From contig NZ_BEWC01000002.1 of the NCBI RefSeq assembly GCF_003112575.1, forward strand, positions 310,001 through 374,000: a DNA stretch of 64,000 bases. The letters are read 5' to 3'. A model generated the notes under the pieces. It was given only the letters and a program-made list of their open reading frames with translations, did no database searches and was not told the origin of the DNA. This DNA is from Streptomyces ardesiacus (GTDB lineage: Bacteria; Actinomycetota; Actinomycetes; Streptomycetales; Streptomycetaceae). Below are positions 36,920 to 45,896 of this stretch, piece after piece. Both the position numbers and the translations under genes were made by a program. Each line of letters starts with the position of its first letter. The stretch's first letter is position 1.

Positions 36920-38746
36920 GTGTCGCAGGAGAAGTCCGTCCAGACCCGGGACGAGAACGGGTACGACTACGACGTCGTCGTCGTGGGCTCAGGCTTCGGA
37001 GGCTCCGTCTCCGCCCTCCGCCTCACCGAGAAGGGCTACCGCGTCGGCGTCCTGGAAGCCGGGCGCCGCTTCACCCGGGCCTCCCTGCCCAAGAACTCCT
37101 GGGACCTGAAGAACTACCTCTGGGCGCCACGGCTGGGCATGTTCGGCATCCAGCGCATCCACCTGCTCGGGAATGTCATGGTCCTGGCAGGCGCGGGCGT
37201 CGGCGGCGGCTCCCTCAACTACGCCAACACCCTCTACGTGCCGCCGAAGCCCTTCTTCGACGACCCCCAGTGGCGCGACATCACCGACTGGCACGAGGAG
37301 CTGACGCCGTACTACGACCAGGCCCGGCGCATGCTCGGCGTCCGGCTCAACCCGACGACGACCCCCTCCGACGTCCACCTGAAGGCCGCCGCCGAGAAGA
37401 TGGGCTGCGGCGACACCTTCCACATGGCGCCGGTCGGCGTCTTCTTCGGCGACGGCGAGGACGGCGACGGCAGGGCGAAGGCCCGGCCCGGGGAGCGGGT
37501 GCCCGACCCGTACTTCGGCGGAGCGGGCCCCGACCGCAGGGCCTGCAACGAGTGCGGCGAGTGCATGACCGGCTGCCGGCACGGCGCGAAGAACACCCTC
37601 AACGAGAACTACCTGTACCTCGCCGAGAAGGCCGGCGCGGTCGTCCACCCGATGACCACGGTCGTCTCCGTCACCGAGGACTCGCGCGGCGGGTTCGCGG
37701 TCGCCACGCTCCCCACCGACCGCAGGAACCGCCGGAAGAAGGACGCGGGCCGCACCTTCACCGCCCGCCGCGTCGTCATAGCCGCCGGCACCTACGGCAC
37801 CCAGACCCTGCTGCACCGCATGAAGGCGGGCGGACAACTGCCCCACATGTCCGACCGGCTCGGCGAGCTGACCCGCACCAACTCCGAGGCGCTGGTCGGC
37901 GCCCAGACCGACGACCGGCGCTACCGCAGCGCCACCGGCGAGGCACGGGCCGACTTCACGCGCGGCGTCGCCATCACGTCCTCGATCCACCCCGACGCCA
38001 ACACCCACATCGAACCGGTGCGTTACGGCAAGGGCTCCAACTCGATGGGCGGCCTGTCCATCCTCCAGGTCCCCTACGCCGGGCAGACCGCCTCGGGCGC
38101 CTCGCGCGTCCTGGGCTTCCTCGGCCACGCGGCCAAGCACCCGCTGCTGGTCCTGCGTTCGCTGTCCAACCGCAAGTGGTCCGAGCGGACCATCATCGGC
38201 CTGGTCATGCAGTCCCTGGACAACTCCCTGACCACGCACCTGAAACCGACGGGGGTCGGCAAGGGCCTGCTCACCGCCCGCCAGGGCCACGGCGCGCCCA
38301 ACCCCAAGCAGATCAGGGCCGCGACCGAGGGCGCCTCCGCGCTCGCCGCCGAGATCAACGGCTTCGCCGGCTCCAACGTCGGGGAACTCATGGGCACTCC
38401 GCTCACCGCGCACTTCCTCGGCGGCTGCCCCATCGGCGCCTCGCGCGAGACCGGCGTCATCGACCCGTACCACCGGCTCTACGGCCACCCCGGCATATCC
38501 GTCGTCGACGGCGCCGCCGTATCGGCCAACCTCGGCGTCAACCCGTCCCTGACCATCACGGCGCAGGCCGAGCGGGCGATGTCGTACTGGCCCAACAAGG
38601 GCGAGCGCGACCCGCGTCCCGCGCAGGGCACCGGGTACGAACGTCTCGCCGCCGTCGCGCCCCGCTCCCCGGCCGTCCCGGAGAAGGCCTTCGGCGCGCT
38701 GCGGCTGCCGCTCCTGGACGTGCCCGCGGTGCCGCCCAAGAAGTAG
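36920..38746 (+). CDS. GMC-family FAD oxidoreductase, ChoD-like
   Basis: A 608-residue protein closely resembling mycobacterial ChoD (annotated as cholesterol oxidase): YDVVVVGSGFGGSVSALRLTEKGYRVGVLEAGRRF, GAGVGGGSLNYANTLYVP, a Cys cluster CNECGECMTGCRHGAKNT around 213, and C-terminal DGAAVSANLGVNPSLTITAQAE. GTG start at 36920 with GGAGAG upstream. The real substrate is uncertain: few Streptomyces grow on sterols, and this branch lies apart from secreted cholesterol oxidases; no signal peptide is present. The same gene sits beside guaB3 in mycobacteria. Confidence 0.9.
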   Translation: MSQEKSVQTRDENGYDYDVVVVGSGFGGSVSALRLTEKGYRVGVLEAGRRFTRASLPKNSWDLKNYLWAPRLGMFGIQRIHLLGNVMVLAGAGVGGGSLNYANTLYVPPKPFFDDPQWRDITDWHEELTPYYDQARRMLGVRLNPTTTPSDVHLKAAAEKMGCGDTFHMAPVGVFFGDGEDGDGRAKARPGERVPDPYFGGAGPDRRACNECGECMTGCRHGAKNTLNENYLYLAEKAGAVVHPMTTVVSVTEDSRGGFAVATLPTDRRNRRKKDAGRTFTARRVVIAAGTYGTQTLLHRMKAGGQLPHMSDRLGELTRTNSEALVGAQTDDRRYRSATGEARADFTRGVAITSSIHPDANTHIEPVRYGKGSNSMGGLSILQVPYAGQTASGASRVLGFLGHAAKHPLLVLRSLSNRKWSERTIIGLVMQSLDNSLTTHLKPTGVGKGLLTARQGHGAPNPKQIRAATEGASALAAEINGFAGSNVGELMGTPLTAHFLGGCPIGASRETGVIDPYHRLYGHPGISVVDGAAVSANLGVNPSLTITAQAERAMSYWPNKGERDPRPAQGTGYERLAAVAPRSPAVPEKAFGALRLPLLDVPAVPPKK

Positions 38747-38876
38747 CCGCTCGTCGGCGGCTCGTCGGCGGCCCGTCGGCGGGCTTCCGGAGCAACGAAA
38801 AGGTGAGTGGGACCCGCACCCCCCTCCGAGCGCGGGTTCCACCCACCCAGCCTGTGCCGTGCCGCCGTCGCGGCCG

Positions 38877-39950
38877 TTACGCGTCCGAGCCGGCCCTGCG
38901 CCGCCGCACCACGAACACCGCGCCGCCGCCGACGAGTACGGCGAGCCCGCCGGCGAGGCCGATCACCGGCAGCGCCGAGCTGGAGCCGGTCGAGGCGAGG
39001 CTCCCGGTGACCTGCGGGACGCCGGCGGCCGGCTTCTCGCGGACGTCGACCGGCGCGACGGGTGCCTTGCCGCCCTCCTGCGGCCTGGTGCCCTCCGTGT
39101 CCGTGCCGGGGGCCACGATCCGGAACTCGTAGGCGACGTCGCCGAAGCCGGTGCACGCGCCGTCCGCGTCGCCGTAGATCGTCGCGCCGAGCGTGAAGCC
39201 CGCGCCGACCGGAGCGCCGGCCCGCACGTCGATCCGCATCGGGATCTCGACCTCGTAGTCGGGGGCCAGTTCGTCGGTGTAGCCGATGTATCCGACCGCG
39301 TAGCCGAGTTCACTGAGGTCCTGCCAGGACTCGTCCTCGGGGTTCCAGGCCTGGAGGGCGACCTTCTCGCTCTCGAACAGCTCCTCGCCGTCGACGTCGG
39401 CGGAGGCGCCGGCCAGGTACTCGAGGTTCTTCAGCGTCGAACCGGAGTTGTTCGCCACGGTCAGCGAGAACTCGTGCCAGCCGCTGCCCGCCGCGATCTC
39501 GCCGGGCAGGCCCTCGATGTCGACGTCGACCTTGGTGTCCTCGCACACGGACGGCTCGGGGTCCGGGGACTCCGACTCCTCCGGGCTCCCCGTCGTCTCC
39601 GGAGCCTCCGGCGCGGTGGTGGCCGGTGCCGCGTCCGCGGGGGCGGACGTGGTCGGCTCCGTGCCGTCGGGGGCGGGGGGCTCCTCCTCGTCCGTCCCCT
39701 CCGTCGCGCTCGGGGAGCCCGTCGGGCTGCTCGTCGTGTCGCCGGGAGCGGGGTCGGTGGTGGTCCCGTTCGCGGGTTCGTCCGTCTCGTCCGCGCCGTC
39801 CGTGCCGGGCGACGGGGCGGAGGAGGACGGGGACACGGACGGGGACGCCGACGCGTCATCGGCCGCATGGGCGGACGGGGCCGCGAGGAGCGCGGCGGGG
39901 GCGACCACCGCCGTGACGGCGGCTGCGGCCAGGGCGCGACGAAGCTTCAT
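38877..39950 (-). CDS. Secreted LAXTG-anchored surface protein
   Basis: A 357-residue protein with a signal peptide (MKLRRALAAAAVTAVVAPAA, cleavage near AHA-ADD), a Ser/Thr/Pro/Asp-rich stalk (about 35-135), a globular domain with one Cys pair (SVCEDTKVDVDIEG and GACTGFGDV), and a sorting signal: LASTG at 318-322, a hydrophobic helix and RRRR. LAXTG is the motif of class E sortases of Streptomyces, so it is likely linked to peptidoglycan. The globular domain is similar to choice-of-anchor beta-sandwiches but I do not recognise it. Confidence 0.88.
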   Translation of the reverse strand: MKLRRALAAAAVTAVVAPAALLAAPSAHAADDASASPSVSPSSSAPSPGTDGADETDEPANGTTTDPAPGDTTSSPTGSPSATEGTDEEEPPAPDGTEPTTSAPADAAPATTAPEAPETTGSPEESESPDPEPSVCEDTKVDVDIEGLPGEIAAGSGWHEFSLTVANNSGSTLKNLEYLAGASADVDGEELFESEKVALQAWNPEDESWQDLSELGYAVGYIGYTDELAPDYEVEIPMRIDVRAGAPVGAGFTLGATIYGDADGACTGFGDVAYEFRIVAPGTDTEGTRPQEGGKAPVAPVDVREKPAAGVPQVTGSLASTGSSSALPVIGLAGGLAVLVGGGAVFVVRRRRAGSDA

Positions 39951-40016
39951 GCCTGATGTGATCAGCGAAAGCTGTGAATGGTTGTCCTCGTTTTCACAGA
40001 ATCCTTATGTGGCCTG

Positions 40017-40077
40017 CGTCACTGCCGCGGCATGTGTGACTGCTGCGACTCGTGTGACTTGCTGCGGCCCATGTGAC
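40017..40077 (+). repeat. Direct repeats TGTGAC with 18-19 bp period upstream of the LAXTG gene
   Basis: TGTGAC at 40035, 40053 and 40072, each followed by TGCTGCG-like sequence, plus a degenerate copy (CGTCAC) at 40017. The gap 39951-40615 (665 bp) otherwise holds a strong hairpin at 40336-40367 and no coding frame with Streptomyces codon bias. Confidence 0.5.
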
Positions 40078-40335
40078 TTCTGTGCCCGTATGACGGTTGT
40101 GGCCGGTACCACTGCTGCGACGGCGGTGACGCACCTGCGGGCCGGACGGCACGGCGAAGGGCCCCGCGGAACCGTGGCCCGCAGGGCCCTCCCTCTCGGC
40201 CGGCGCCGGCGGCAGGGCGGCCGCCGACGCCGGGGGAGCGGCGCCGGGGGGTCGCGCCGCTTGCCTTGGATGCCTGTGTTGTCCGGTCGCCCGTGGTGCC
40301 CGGACGCCGGTGCTGAACGTGGGACCCGTTCCCGT

Positions 40336-40374
40336 CGGCCGGCCCCGGGCGTCCCCGGGGCCGGCCGTTCTCTT
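40336..40374 (+). terminator. Strong hairpin with T-rich tail
   Basis: 14-bp stem CGGCCGGCCCCGGG / CCCGGGGCCGGCCG with loop CGTC, followed on the + strand by TTCTCTT. On the - strand it could end the chorismate mutase mRNA. The T-rich side points to a + strand transcript, for which no gene is visible. Confidence 0.55.
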
Positions 40375-40615
40375 GGGTGACCGGGCTGCTGTCCCCTGCC
40401 GTCCGGTCACTTCCTGGAGCGAGGTCCCACGACGCACGGCACGATCCGTACGTCTCATCGCTCCAGCGAGCCACGCGTGGTTCTTTCGGGCCCGCCCCTG
40501 GCTGACACGGACACCGGGACCAACGAAGCCGCTCGTCCACCGGTCACGCGCCGTACGGGTGAGAAGACGCCGAACTCAGATGCGACCCCCGGTCGCACCG
40601 TCGCCCCGGGACGGG

Positions 40616-40903
40616 TCACACGCGCCCGCGGCACAGCTCCAGCATCGTCATGGCCAGCGCCGTGCCCGGCTTGCCCAGCGCCTGCCGGTAGTGGTCGAGC
40701 ACCTCCATCTCGCGCGAGAGGTTCACCCGCCGGCCGCCGGAGGTGATCCGCGCCTCCTGGATGACGGCGGAGACGGCCATCCGTTCCTGGATGAGCCCGA
40801 TGATCCGGTCGTCCAGGGAGTCGATGCGCTCCCGGGCGCCGGTGATCACGTCCGCGGCCTCGGAGGTGTGGGCGCCGGTCTTGTCTGCTGCGGTGACGGT
40901 CAT
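40616..40903 (-). CDS. Chorismate mutase (AroQ class)
   Basis: A 95-residue helical protein, with ARERIDSLDDRIIGLIQERM, the second helix VSAVIQEARITSGGRR and REMEVLDHYRQALGKPGTALAMTMLELCRGRV: the AroQ fold. It converts chorismate to prephenate, precursor of Phe and Tyr. ATG at 40903 with GGAG nine bases upstream; the upstream frame to 40948 is untranslated leader. A putative leader peptide and terminator hairpin at 40961-41088 suggest attenuation control. Confidence 0.9.
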   Translation of the reverse strand: MTVTAADKTGAHTSEAADVITGARERIDSLDDRIIGLIQERMAVSAVIQEARITSGGRRVNLSREMEVLDHYRQALGKPGTALAMTMLELCRGRV

Positions 40904-40960
40904 GTCGGTGGCTCCTCGCCGAAGGGTGGCGGCACCCGGGACCGGCACGGTCCGTCAACG

Positions 40961-40997
40961 CCAGGCGCCCCGGACCTTGTCGGCCCGGGGCGCCTGG
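40961..40997 (-). terminator. Candidate attenuator hairpin upstream of chorismate mutase
   Basis: 13-bp stem CCAGGCGCCCCGG / CCGGGGCGCCTGG with an 11-nt loop, between the leader ORF and the chorismate mutase start. No U-tract follows. Confidence 0.6.
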
Positions 40998-41016
40998 GAA
41001 GTCGCTTGTCAGTTGC

Positions 41017-41088
41017 TCAAGCAGCACGACCATGGCAGCCGGTGGGCCGGTTGCCATAGGTAAACAGGAAGGTCTGGTGCTTGCGCAT
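41017..41088 (-). CDS. Putative 23-residue leader peptide, leaderless mRNA
   Basis: ATG at 41088, TGA at 41017-41019. The peptide starts MRKHQTFLFTYGNR and ends in HGRAA; it carries two Phe and one Tyr within five residues (FLFTY), the end products of the pathway. The promoter -10 ends eight bases before the A of the ATG, so the transcript would start at or beside the start codon. A terminator-like hairpin follows. Function as attenuation leader is inference. Confidence 0.6.
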   Translation of the reverse strand: MRKHQTFLFTYGNRPTGCHGRAA

Positions 41089-41095
41089 GGGGCCC

Positions 41096-41124
41096 AGTAT
41101 GCCCCGGCGACGGTCGGTGTCCAA
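41096..41124 (-). promoter_or_regulatory. Promoter of the chorismate mutase leader
   Basis: TTGGAC (41124-41119) and CATACT (41101-41096) on the - strand with an exact 17-nt spacer, the best vegetative-type match seen in this region. Confidence 0.7.
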
Positions 41125-41237
41125 GCCGGTTCGCATGGTGAGACCCGTCGGCCGGACCCGGCGGCGGGCCGGGGCACCCGCCCACCTCGGTAGAATCGGG
41201 GGCACAAGCCCCCCGCCCGACCGCCGGAAGGCACCCC

Positions 41238-42818
41238 GTGTCATCAGCGACTCCCGCTGCCGCCGCCCCCGACACCGTCCTGGTCGTCGACTTCGGCGCG
41301 CAGTACGCCCAGCTCATCGCCCGCCGTGTCCGCGAGGCGCGGGTCTACAGCGAGATCGTGCCGAGCTCCATGCCGGTCGAGGAGATGCTCGCCAAGAACC
41401 CGGCGGCCATCATCCTCTCGGGCGGCCCCTCCTCGGTGTACGAGCCGGGCGCCCCGACCCTCGACCGCTCCCTGTTCGAGGCCGGTGTCCCCGTCTTCGG
41501 CATGTGCTACGGCTTCCAGCTCATGGCGCAGACCCTCGGCGGCACCGTCGACAACTCCGGCGCCCGTGAGTACGGCCGTACCGACCTCGTGGTCTCCAAG
41601 CCGTCCTCCACCCTCTTCGAGGGCACCCCGGCCGAGCAGGCCGTGTGGATGTCGCACGGCGACGCCTGCTCCGCCGCCCCCGAGGGCTTCACCGTCACCG
41701 GCTCCACGGACGTCGTCCCGGTCGCCGCCTTCGAGAACGACGAGAAGAAGCTCTACGGCGTCCAGTACCACCCGGAGGTCATGCACTCCACGCACGGACA
41801 GCAGGTGCTGGAGCACTTCCTGTACCGCGGCGCCGGACTGAGCCCCGACTGGACCACGGGCAACGTGATCGAGGAGCAGGTCGCGGCCATCCGCGAGCAG
41901 GTCGGCGACAAGCGCGCCATCTGCGGCCTGTCCGGCGGCGTGGACTCCGCGGTCGCCGCGGCCCTGGTCCAGAAGGCCATCGGCTCCCAGCTCACCTGCG
42001 TCTACGTCGACCACGGCCTGATGCGCAAGGGCGAGACCGAGCAGGTCGAGAAGGACTTCGTGGCCGCGACCGGCGTCCAGCTGAAGGTCGTGGACGCCGA
42101 GGAGCGGTTCCTCAAGGCGCTCGCCGGGGTGTCCGACCCCGAGGAGAAGCGGAAGATCATCGGCCGCGAGTTCATCCGGGTCTTCGAGCAGGCGCAGCTG
42201 GAGATCATGAAGGAGGACGGCCCGGAGGTCGCCTTCCTCGTCCAGGGCACGCTCTACCCGGACGTCGTCGAGTCCGGCGGCGGCACCGGCACCGCCAACA
42301 TCAAGTCCCACCACAACGTGGGCGGACTCCCCGACGACATCGAGTTCGAGCTGGTCGAGCCGCTGCGCCAGCTGTTCAAGGACGAGGTCCGGATGGTCGG
42401 CCAGGAGCTGGGCCTGCCGGACGAGATCGTCCAGCGCCAGCCCTTCCCGGGCCCGGGTCTCGGCATCCGCATCGTCGGCGAGGTCACCAAGGAGCGGCTG
42501 GACCTGCTCCGCGAGGCCGACGCCATCGCCCGCGAGGAGCTGACCGCGGCCGGTCTCGACCGCGACATCTGGCAGTGCCCGGTGGTGCTGCTGGCCGACG
42601 TCCGCTCCGTCGGCGTCCAGGGCGACGGCCGCACCTACGGCCACCCGATCGTCCTGCGCCCGGTCTCGTCCGAGGACGCCATGACCGCCGACTGGTCCCG
42701 GCTGCCGTACGACGTGCTCTCCAAGATCTCGACCCGCATCACCAACGAGGTCAAGGACGTCAACCGCGTCGTCCTCGACGTGACGTCGAAGCCGCCGGGG
42801 ACGATCGAGTGGGAGTAG
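41238..42818 (+). CDS. guaA: GMP synthase (glutamine-hydrolysing)
   Basis: A 526-residue enzyme converting XMP to GMP with glutamine and ATP. Glutaminase domain with Cys90 in [12 protein letters not shown] and His in YHPEV; ATP-PPase loop [14 protein letters not shown]; dimerisation end GTIEWE. Length is standard. GTG at 41238. A TAGAAT at 41189-41194 is a plausible -10. It is divergent from the leader-chorismate mutase unit and completes the guanine nucleotide genes in this window. Confidence 0.98.
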   Translation: MSSATPAAAAPDTVLVVDFGAQYAQLIARRVREARVYSEIVPSSMPVEEMLAKNPAAIILSGGPSSVYEPGAPTLDRSLFEAGVPVFGMCYGFQLMAQTLGGTVDNSGAREYGRTDLVVSKPSSTLFEGTPAEQAVWMSHGDACSAAPEGFTVTGSTDVVPVAAFENDEKKLYGVQYHPEVMHSTHGQQVLEHFLYRGAGLSPDWTTGNVIEEQVAAIREQVGDKRAICGLSGGVDSAVAAALVQKAIGSQLTCVYVDHGLMRKGETEQVEKDFVAATGVQLKVVDAEERFLKALAGVSDPEEKRKIIGREFIRVFEQAQLEIMKEDGPEVAFLVQGTLYPDVVESGGGTGTANIKSHHNVGGLPDDIEFELVEPLRQLFKDEVRMVGQELGLPDEIVQRQPFPGPGLGIRIVGEVTKERLDLLREADAIAREELTAAGLDRDIWQCPVVLLADVRSVGVQGDGRTYGHPIVLRPVSSEDAMTADWSRLPYDVLSKISTRITNEVKDVNRVVLDVTSKPPGTIEWE

Positions 42819-42821
42819 GTC

Positions 42822-43331
42822 CTAGGCGCGCCTGACGGTGCGCAGGGGCTTTCCGGGCTGCCAGATCTCCAGGACGAGGTGCGCGTCGTCCTCGACGAAG
42901 GTCCGCACGACCTCCGTCAGCTCGGTTCGGAAGAGGTGGAACGGCTCCGGCGGTTCCACCTCTTTCACGTACCCGGCCTTGGTCTCCGGGTCCTCCACCT
43001 CGACCGCCCGCCCGGTGATCCGCACGTCCCCGCCGCCCATGCCGGTGCCGTCCCCCGGGTTCGCCTGGAGCGCGAAGCGGGCGTCCCGGCGCAGGTCGAG
43101 CGCCTTGAGCGAGCCCGGCATCATGCCGAGCCACAGCTCGCCGCCCAGGAAACGCACCTCCAGACCGGTGGTGCGGGGCGAGCCGTCCTTGCGGAGGGTG
43201 GCGAGGACGTGGTGCGTGTAGGCGGCGAAGCGGGCCTCGGCGGTGCGGGCCAGCGCGGGTTCGGCGGCGGCGAAACCGGCCCAGTTCACGGGTGCGCCCA
43301 CGGGTGCGCTCACAGGTGTTCCTGACGTCAT
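42822..43331 (-). CDS. Pyridoxamine 5'-phosphate oxidase-family (split barrel) protein
   Basis: A 169-residue protein of the flavin- or F420-binding split-barrel fold: TYHHVLATLRKDGSPRTTGLEVRF-like N-terminal strands (AYTHHVLATLRKDG), LWLGMMPGSLKALDLRRDARFAL, GDVRITGRAVEV and FRTELTEVVRTF. Family members bind FMN, F420 or haem; the substrate here is unknown. Its stop lies only three bases from the convergent guaA stop. ATG at 43331. Confidence 0.85.
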   Translation of the reverse strand: MTSGTPVSAPVGAPVNWAGFAAAEPALARTAEARFAAYTHHVLATLRKDGSPRTTGLEVRFLGGELWLGMMPGSLKALDLRRDARFALQANPGDGTGMGGGDVRITGRAVEVEDPETKAGYVKEVEPPEPFHLFRTELTEVVRTFVEDDAHLVLEIWQPGKPLRTVRRA

Positions 43332-43603
43332 ACGGCGAGTGTGGCCCCGAAAACCGACACCTTCTGTCGGGTAACCGCCCGCCGGGTGCGCCGTGCCGTG
43401 CGGGACCCGGGTACGGGCGGGTCAACACGGCGATGCGCGTGTCACCCGCGTTGAGCACCCGTAGGGCGGGGCAACGGGCGACGGCGGGCCGGGGTACGGC
43501 ACAATTCGCTTGCGTCCCAAGGGACTTAGCGGCTCCCACGGCCCTCTGCTCCCGGGTTTCCGGACGGTTTCTTTCACAGGGTGCGGGAAGGCGGGCGTCG
43601 GGC

Positions 43604-44899
43604 GTGGCGGTGCAGGAGGCCAGAGGCGGGAGCGGCTCGGACAAGGGCGCGTACGAGGCGGCGCACGGCGGTGGCTGCACCTGCGGGGACTGCCCGCACG
43701 GCGCCCGCGAGGGGCACCGCCGGGCGGTCGCCGCGTTCCTGCTGCGGCGGGAGGAGTTCGCGGCCGGGCAGGGGCTGCCGGCCGCCGTGGCCCACTCGGC
43801 CTCCGCCTCCCGCCAGTGGGTCTCGGAGGAGCTGACCCAGTCCGCGGAAGCCGTCGCCGAACGCGGCCGTGCCGAGGGCGACGCCTGGCTCGCGGGGCTG
43901 GGCCGGCGCACCACGGCCGCCGTGTGGGCGGCGGTCGTCCTGCTGCTGCTCGGGCAGGCCCTGACCGCGGTCGGCGCGGGCTGGTCGGCGGCGCGCACCG
44001 CCGGGCTCGCGGCGGCCGTGGTGGTCGCCGGCGCGCTGACCGCGGCGTCCTGGTTCCACCGGGCGCGGGGCGGGGCGCTGGCCCCGGTCATCGGCGAGGA
44101 CAACCGCCTGTCCACCTCACGTGCCGTGGCGGCGGCCTGGGTCCTCTTCGTCGCCTACGCGGTGCTCGTCCTGGCCGGGCAGCTGGCCGTCGCCTCCGGC
44201 CACGACCGGCGGGACGCGCTGATCTCCGGCCTCGAACTCGCCCGGGGCGCGGGTGCCGTGACCGTCCTCGCGGTGGTCTGCGGGATCGCGGTCCTGGTGC
44301 GGCGGGTGGTCGGACTCCGCGTGCTGGGACAGCGGCTGCAGAAGGTACGGGCCGACCGGCCGGGCGCCTCCGACCTGCTGACCGACGACGCGGGCCGCGG
44401 GACCTTCGCCGACATCCAGTACGTCGTGATCAGCGCCGTGGCCCTGGCGTTCGCGGCGGTACGGCTGGCCCGGCGCCCGGAGCAACTGCCCGACCTGCCG
44501 TGGGGCCTCGCGGTGGTGGTCCTCGTGTCGGCGGCGACGTACCTGGCCGGGAAGTACTCCGAGGGCGGCCGGCCGGTGATCCTCTCCGTGGTCCGGGCCC
44601 GGGAGGCCGGTGACCTGGACGCCCCGATCCGCACCGGCGACGACATCGAGATCCGCGGCGCGGGCTTCGTGCCGCCGGGCGCCCAGCGGGCGGACCGGCT
44701 CTCCCGGATGGTCGTCCGCATCGGAGCGGTCAACGTCCACGTCCCCCTGGTGCCGGTGACGGGCGGCTTCAGCAACCCCTCGGACGACCTGCTGACGGTC
44801 CCCGTCCCGGCGGACGTCGAACCGGGCCGGGTGGAGGTCCAGGTGGTCACCGGCGCGGGCGCGGAGACCAACCGCTACGCGATCGACGTGACGGACTGA
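43604..44899 (+). CDS. Membrane protein with N-terminal Cys cluster, unknown function
   Basis: A 431-residue protein. The N-terminus has GGGCTCGDCPHG, a CxCxxC cluster, followed by a helical region. About six membrane helices lie between 105 and 330 (WAAVVLLLLGQALTAVG; AVAAAWVLFVAYAVLVLAGQL; AVTVLAVVCGIAVLV; VVISAVALAFAAVRLA; WGLAVVVLVSAATYLAGK). The last 100 residues (DIEIRGAGFVPPGAQR; VNVHVPLVPVTGG) look like a beta domain. The GTG 43604 start is tentative. I do not recognise the family. Confidence 0.72.
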   Translation: MAVQEARGGSGSDKGAYEAAHGGGCTCGDCPHGAREGHRRAVAAFLLRREEFAAGQGLPAAVAHSASASRQWVSEELTQSAEAVAERGRAEGDAWLAGLGRRTTAAVWAAVVLLLLGQALTAVGAGWSAARTAGLAAAVVVAGALTAASWFHRARGGALAPVIGEDNRLSTSRAVAAAWVLFVAYAVLVLAGQLAVASGHDRRDALISGLELARGAGAVTVLAVVCGIAVLVRRVVGLRVLGQRLQKVRADRPGASDLLTDDAGRGTFADIQYVVISAVALAFAAVRLARRPEQLPDLPWGLAVVVLVSAATYLAGKYSEGGRPVILSVVRAREAGDLDAPIRTGDDIEIRGAGFVPPGAQRADRLSRMVVRIGAVNVHVPLVPVTGGFSNPSDDLLTVPVPADVEPGRVEVQVVTGAGAETNRYAIDVTD

Positions 44900-45061
44900 C
44901 GCCTCGCACCGCCCTCCGGGCGCGGCCGGCCGAACCGGCAACCTGTCGGAACCGACAGCAAGAAACCGGCTGTGCAGGCTTGAGCGGCGCCCACCCTTCG
45001 TACGTATGGTCTGGTGAGGGGGCTGGGTCCGGGCACGCGTGGCGAGAGGCGGCTGGCAGTG

Positions 45062-45595
45062 ATGACGCACGGGATGCGGACGGATGTCCACACCTCACCC
45101 GGGACCCGGGGCGGAGGGGACCGGCGGGACGGCGCCGCCCGGTACGCCCTCCTCCCGCTGCGGATCTTCCTCGGTGTCACCTTCGTCTACGCCGGTCTGG
45201 ACAAGCTCTTCGACGGCGCCTTCATGAAGGACGCGGGCGCCGGTTCCGTCGGCGACACGATGCGCGCGGTCCGTGACTCCTCGGCCGTCCCCGCCCTGGT
45301 CGACCTGGCCCTGAAGAGCCCCGCCGGTTTCGGCTACGCCATCGCCCTGGGCGAGCTGGCCGTGGGCATCGGTGCCCTGCTCGGTCTCCTCACCCGCCTC
45401 GCGGCGCTCGGCGGTGCGCTGATCTCGCTCAGCCTGTGGCTGACGGTGAGCTGGGCATCCGACCCCTACTACTACGGCAACGACCTCCCCTACCTCATGG
45501 CCTGGCTCCCCCTCGTCCTGGGCGGCGCCCCGCTGCTGTCCCTGGACGCCGTGCTGCGCGCCCGGCGCCGGGAACGGACGGGCGGGTACCGGTAG
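45062..45595 (+). CDS. DoxX-family membrane protein
   Basis: A 177-residue protein with four membrane helices and the DoxX signature around LRIFLGVTFVYAGLDKLFDG, then AIALGELAVGIGALLGLLTRLAA, ISLSLWLTVSW and YLMAWLPLVLGG. DoxX proteins act in redox or thiol stress at the membrane in other actinobacteria; the role here is not shown. ATG at 45062; GTG at 45059 and the open frame from 45014 are alternatives. Confidence 0.87.
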   Translation: MTHGMRTDVHTSPGTRGGGDRRDGAARYALLPLRIFLGVTFVYAGLDKLFDGAFMKDAGAGSVGDTMRAVRDSSAVPALVDLALKSPAGFGYAIALGELAVGIGALLGLLTRLAALGGALISLSLWLTVSWASDPYYYGNDLPYLMAWLPLVLGGAPLLSLDAVLRARRRERTGGYR

Positions 45596-45614
45596 TCCGA
45601 GGGGCGCCGGGCCG

Positions 45615-45683
45615 TCAGCGGGGGACGTCCGCCCGGGGTTCGCCGGGCAGTCAGCGGGGGACGTCCGCCCGGGGTTCGCCGGG
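45615..45683 (+). repeat. 36-bp tandem duplication over the 3' end of the small membrane gene
   Basis: A 33-bp unit at 45615-45647 is repeated exactly at 45651-45683. The unit contains the stop codon (TCA on the + strand) and the last codons (PGEPRADVPR), so the C-terminus plus stop has been duplicated in frame. Confidence 0.9.
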
Positions 45684-45896
45684 GGCCGGGGCGCCCGGGG
45701 CGCCGCGGCGCCGGTGTGCGGCACGGGCCACCATCCCGACCACGGCCGCGATGCAGAGCCCGCCGTTGACGAGGGGGATCAGCACGTACCACGGCGTCTC
45801 CCACAGACCGCTCCCGTCGCCGGCGTAGACGACCCCGGCCAGCATCAGGAAGACACCGGCCACCAGGCGTCCCGGCTGGAACCTATGACGCAGCAC
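45651..45896 (-). CDS. Small two-helix membrane protein, unknown function
   Basis: An 81-residue protein with two helices (LVAGVFLMLAGVVYAGDG; YVLIPLVNGGLCIAAVVGMVA) and a basic Pro-rich tail. Its start overlaps the 3' end of the PspC-family gene by 14 bases, so it is translated with it. Likely an accessory part of the envelope-stress operon. Confidence 0.75.
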   Translation of the reverse strand: MLRHRFQPGRLVAGVFLMLAGVVYAGDGSGLWETPWYVLIPLVNGGLCIAAVVGMVARAAHRRRGAPGAPAPGEPRADVPR

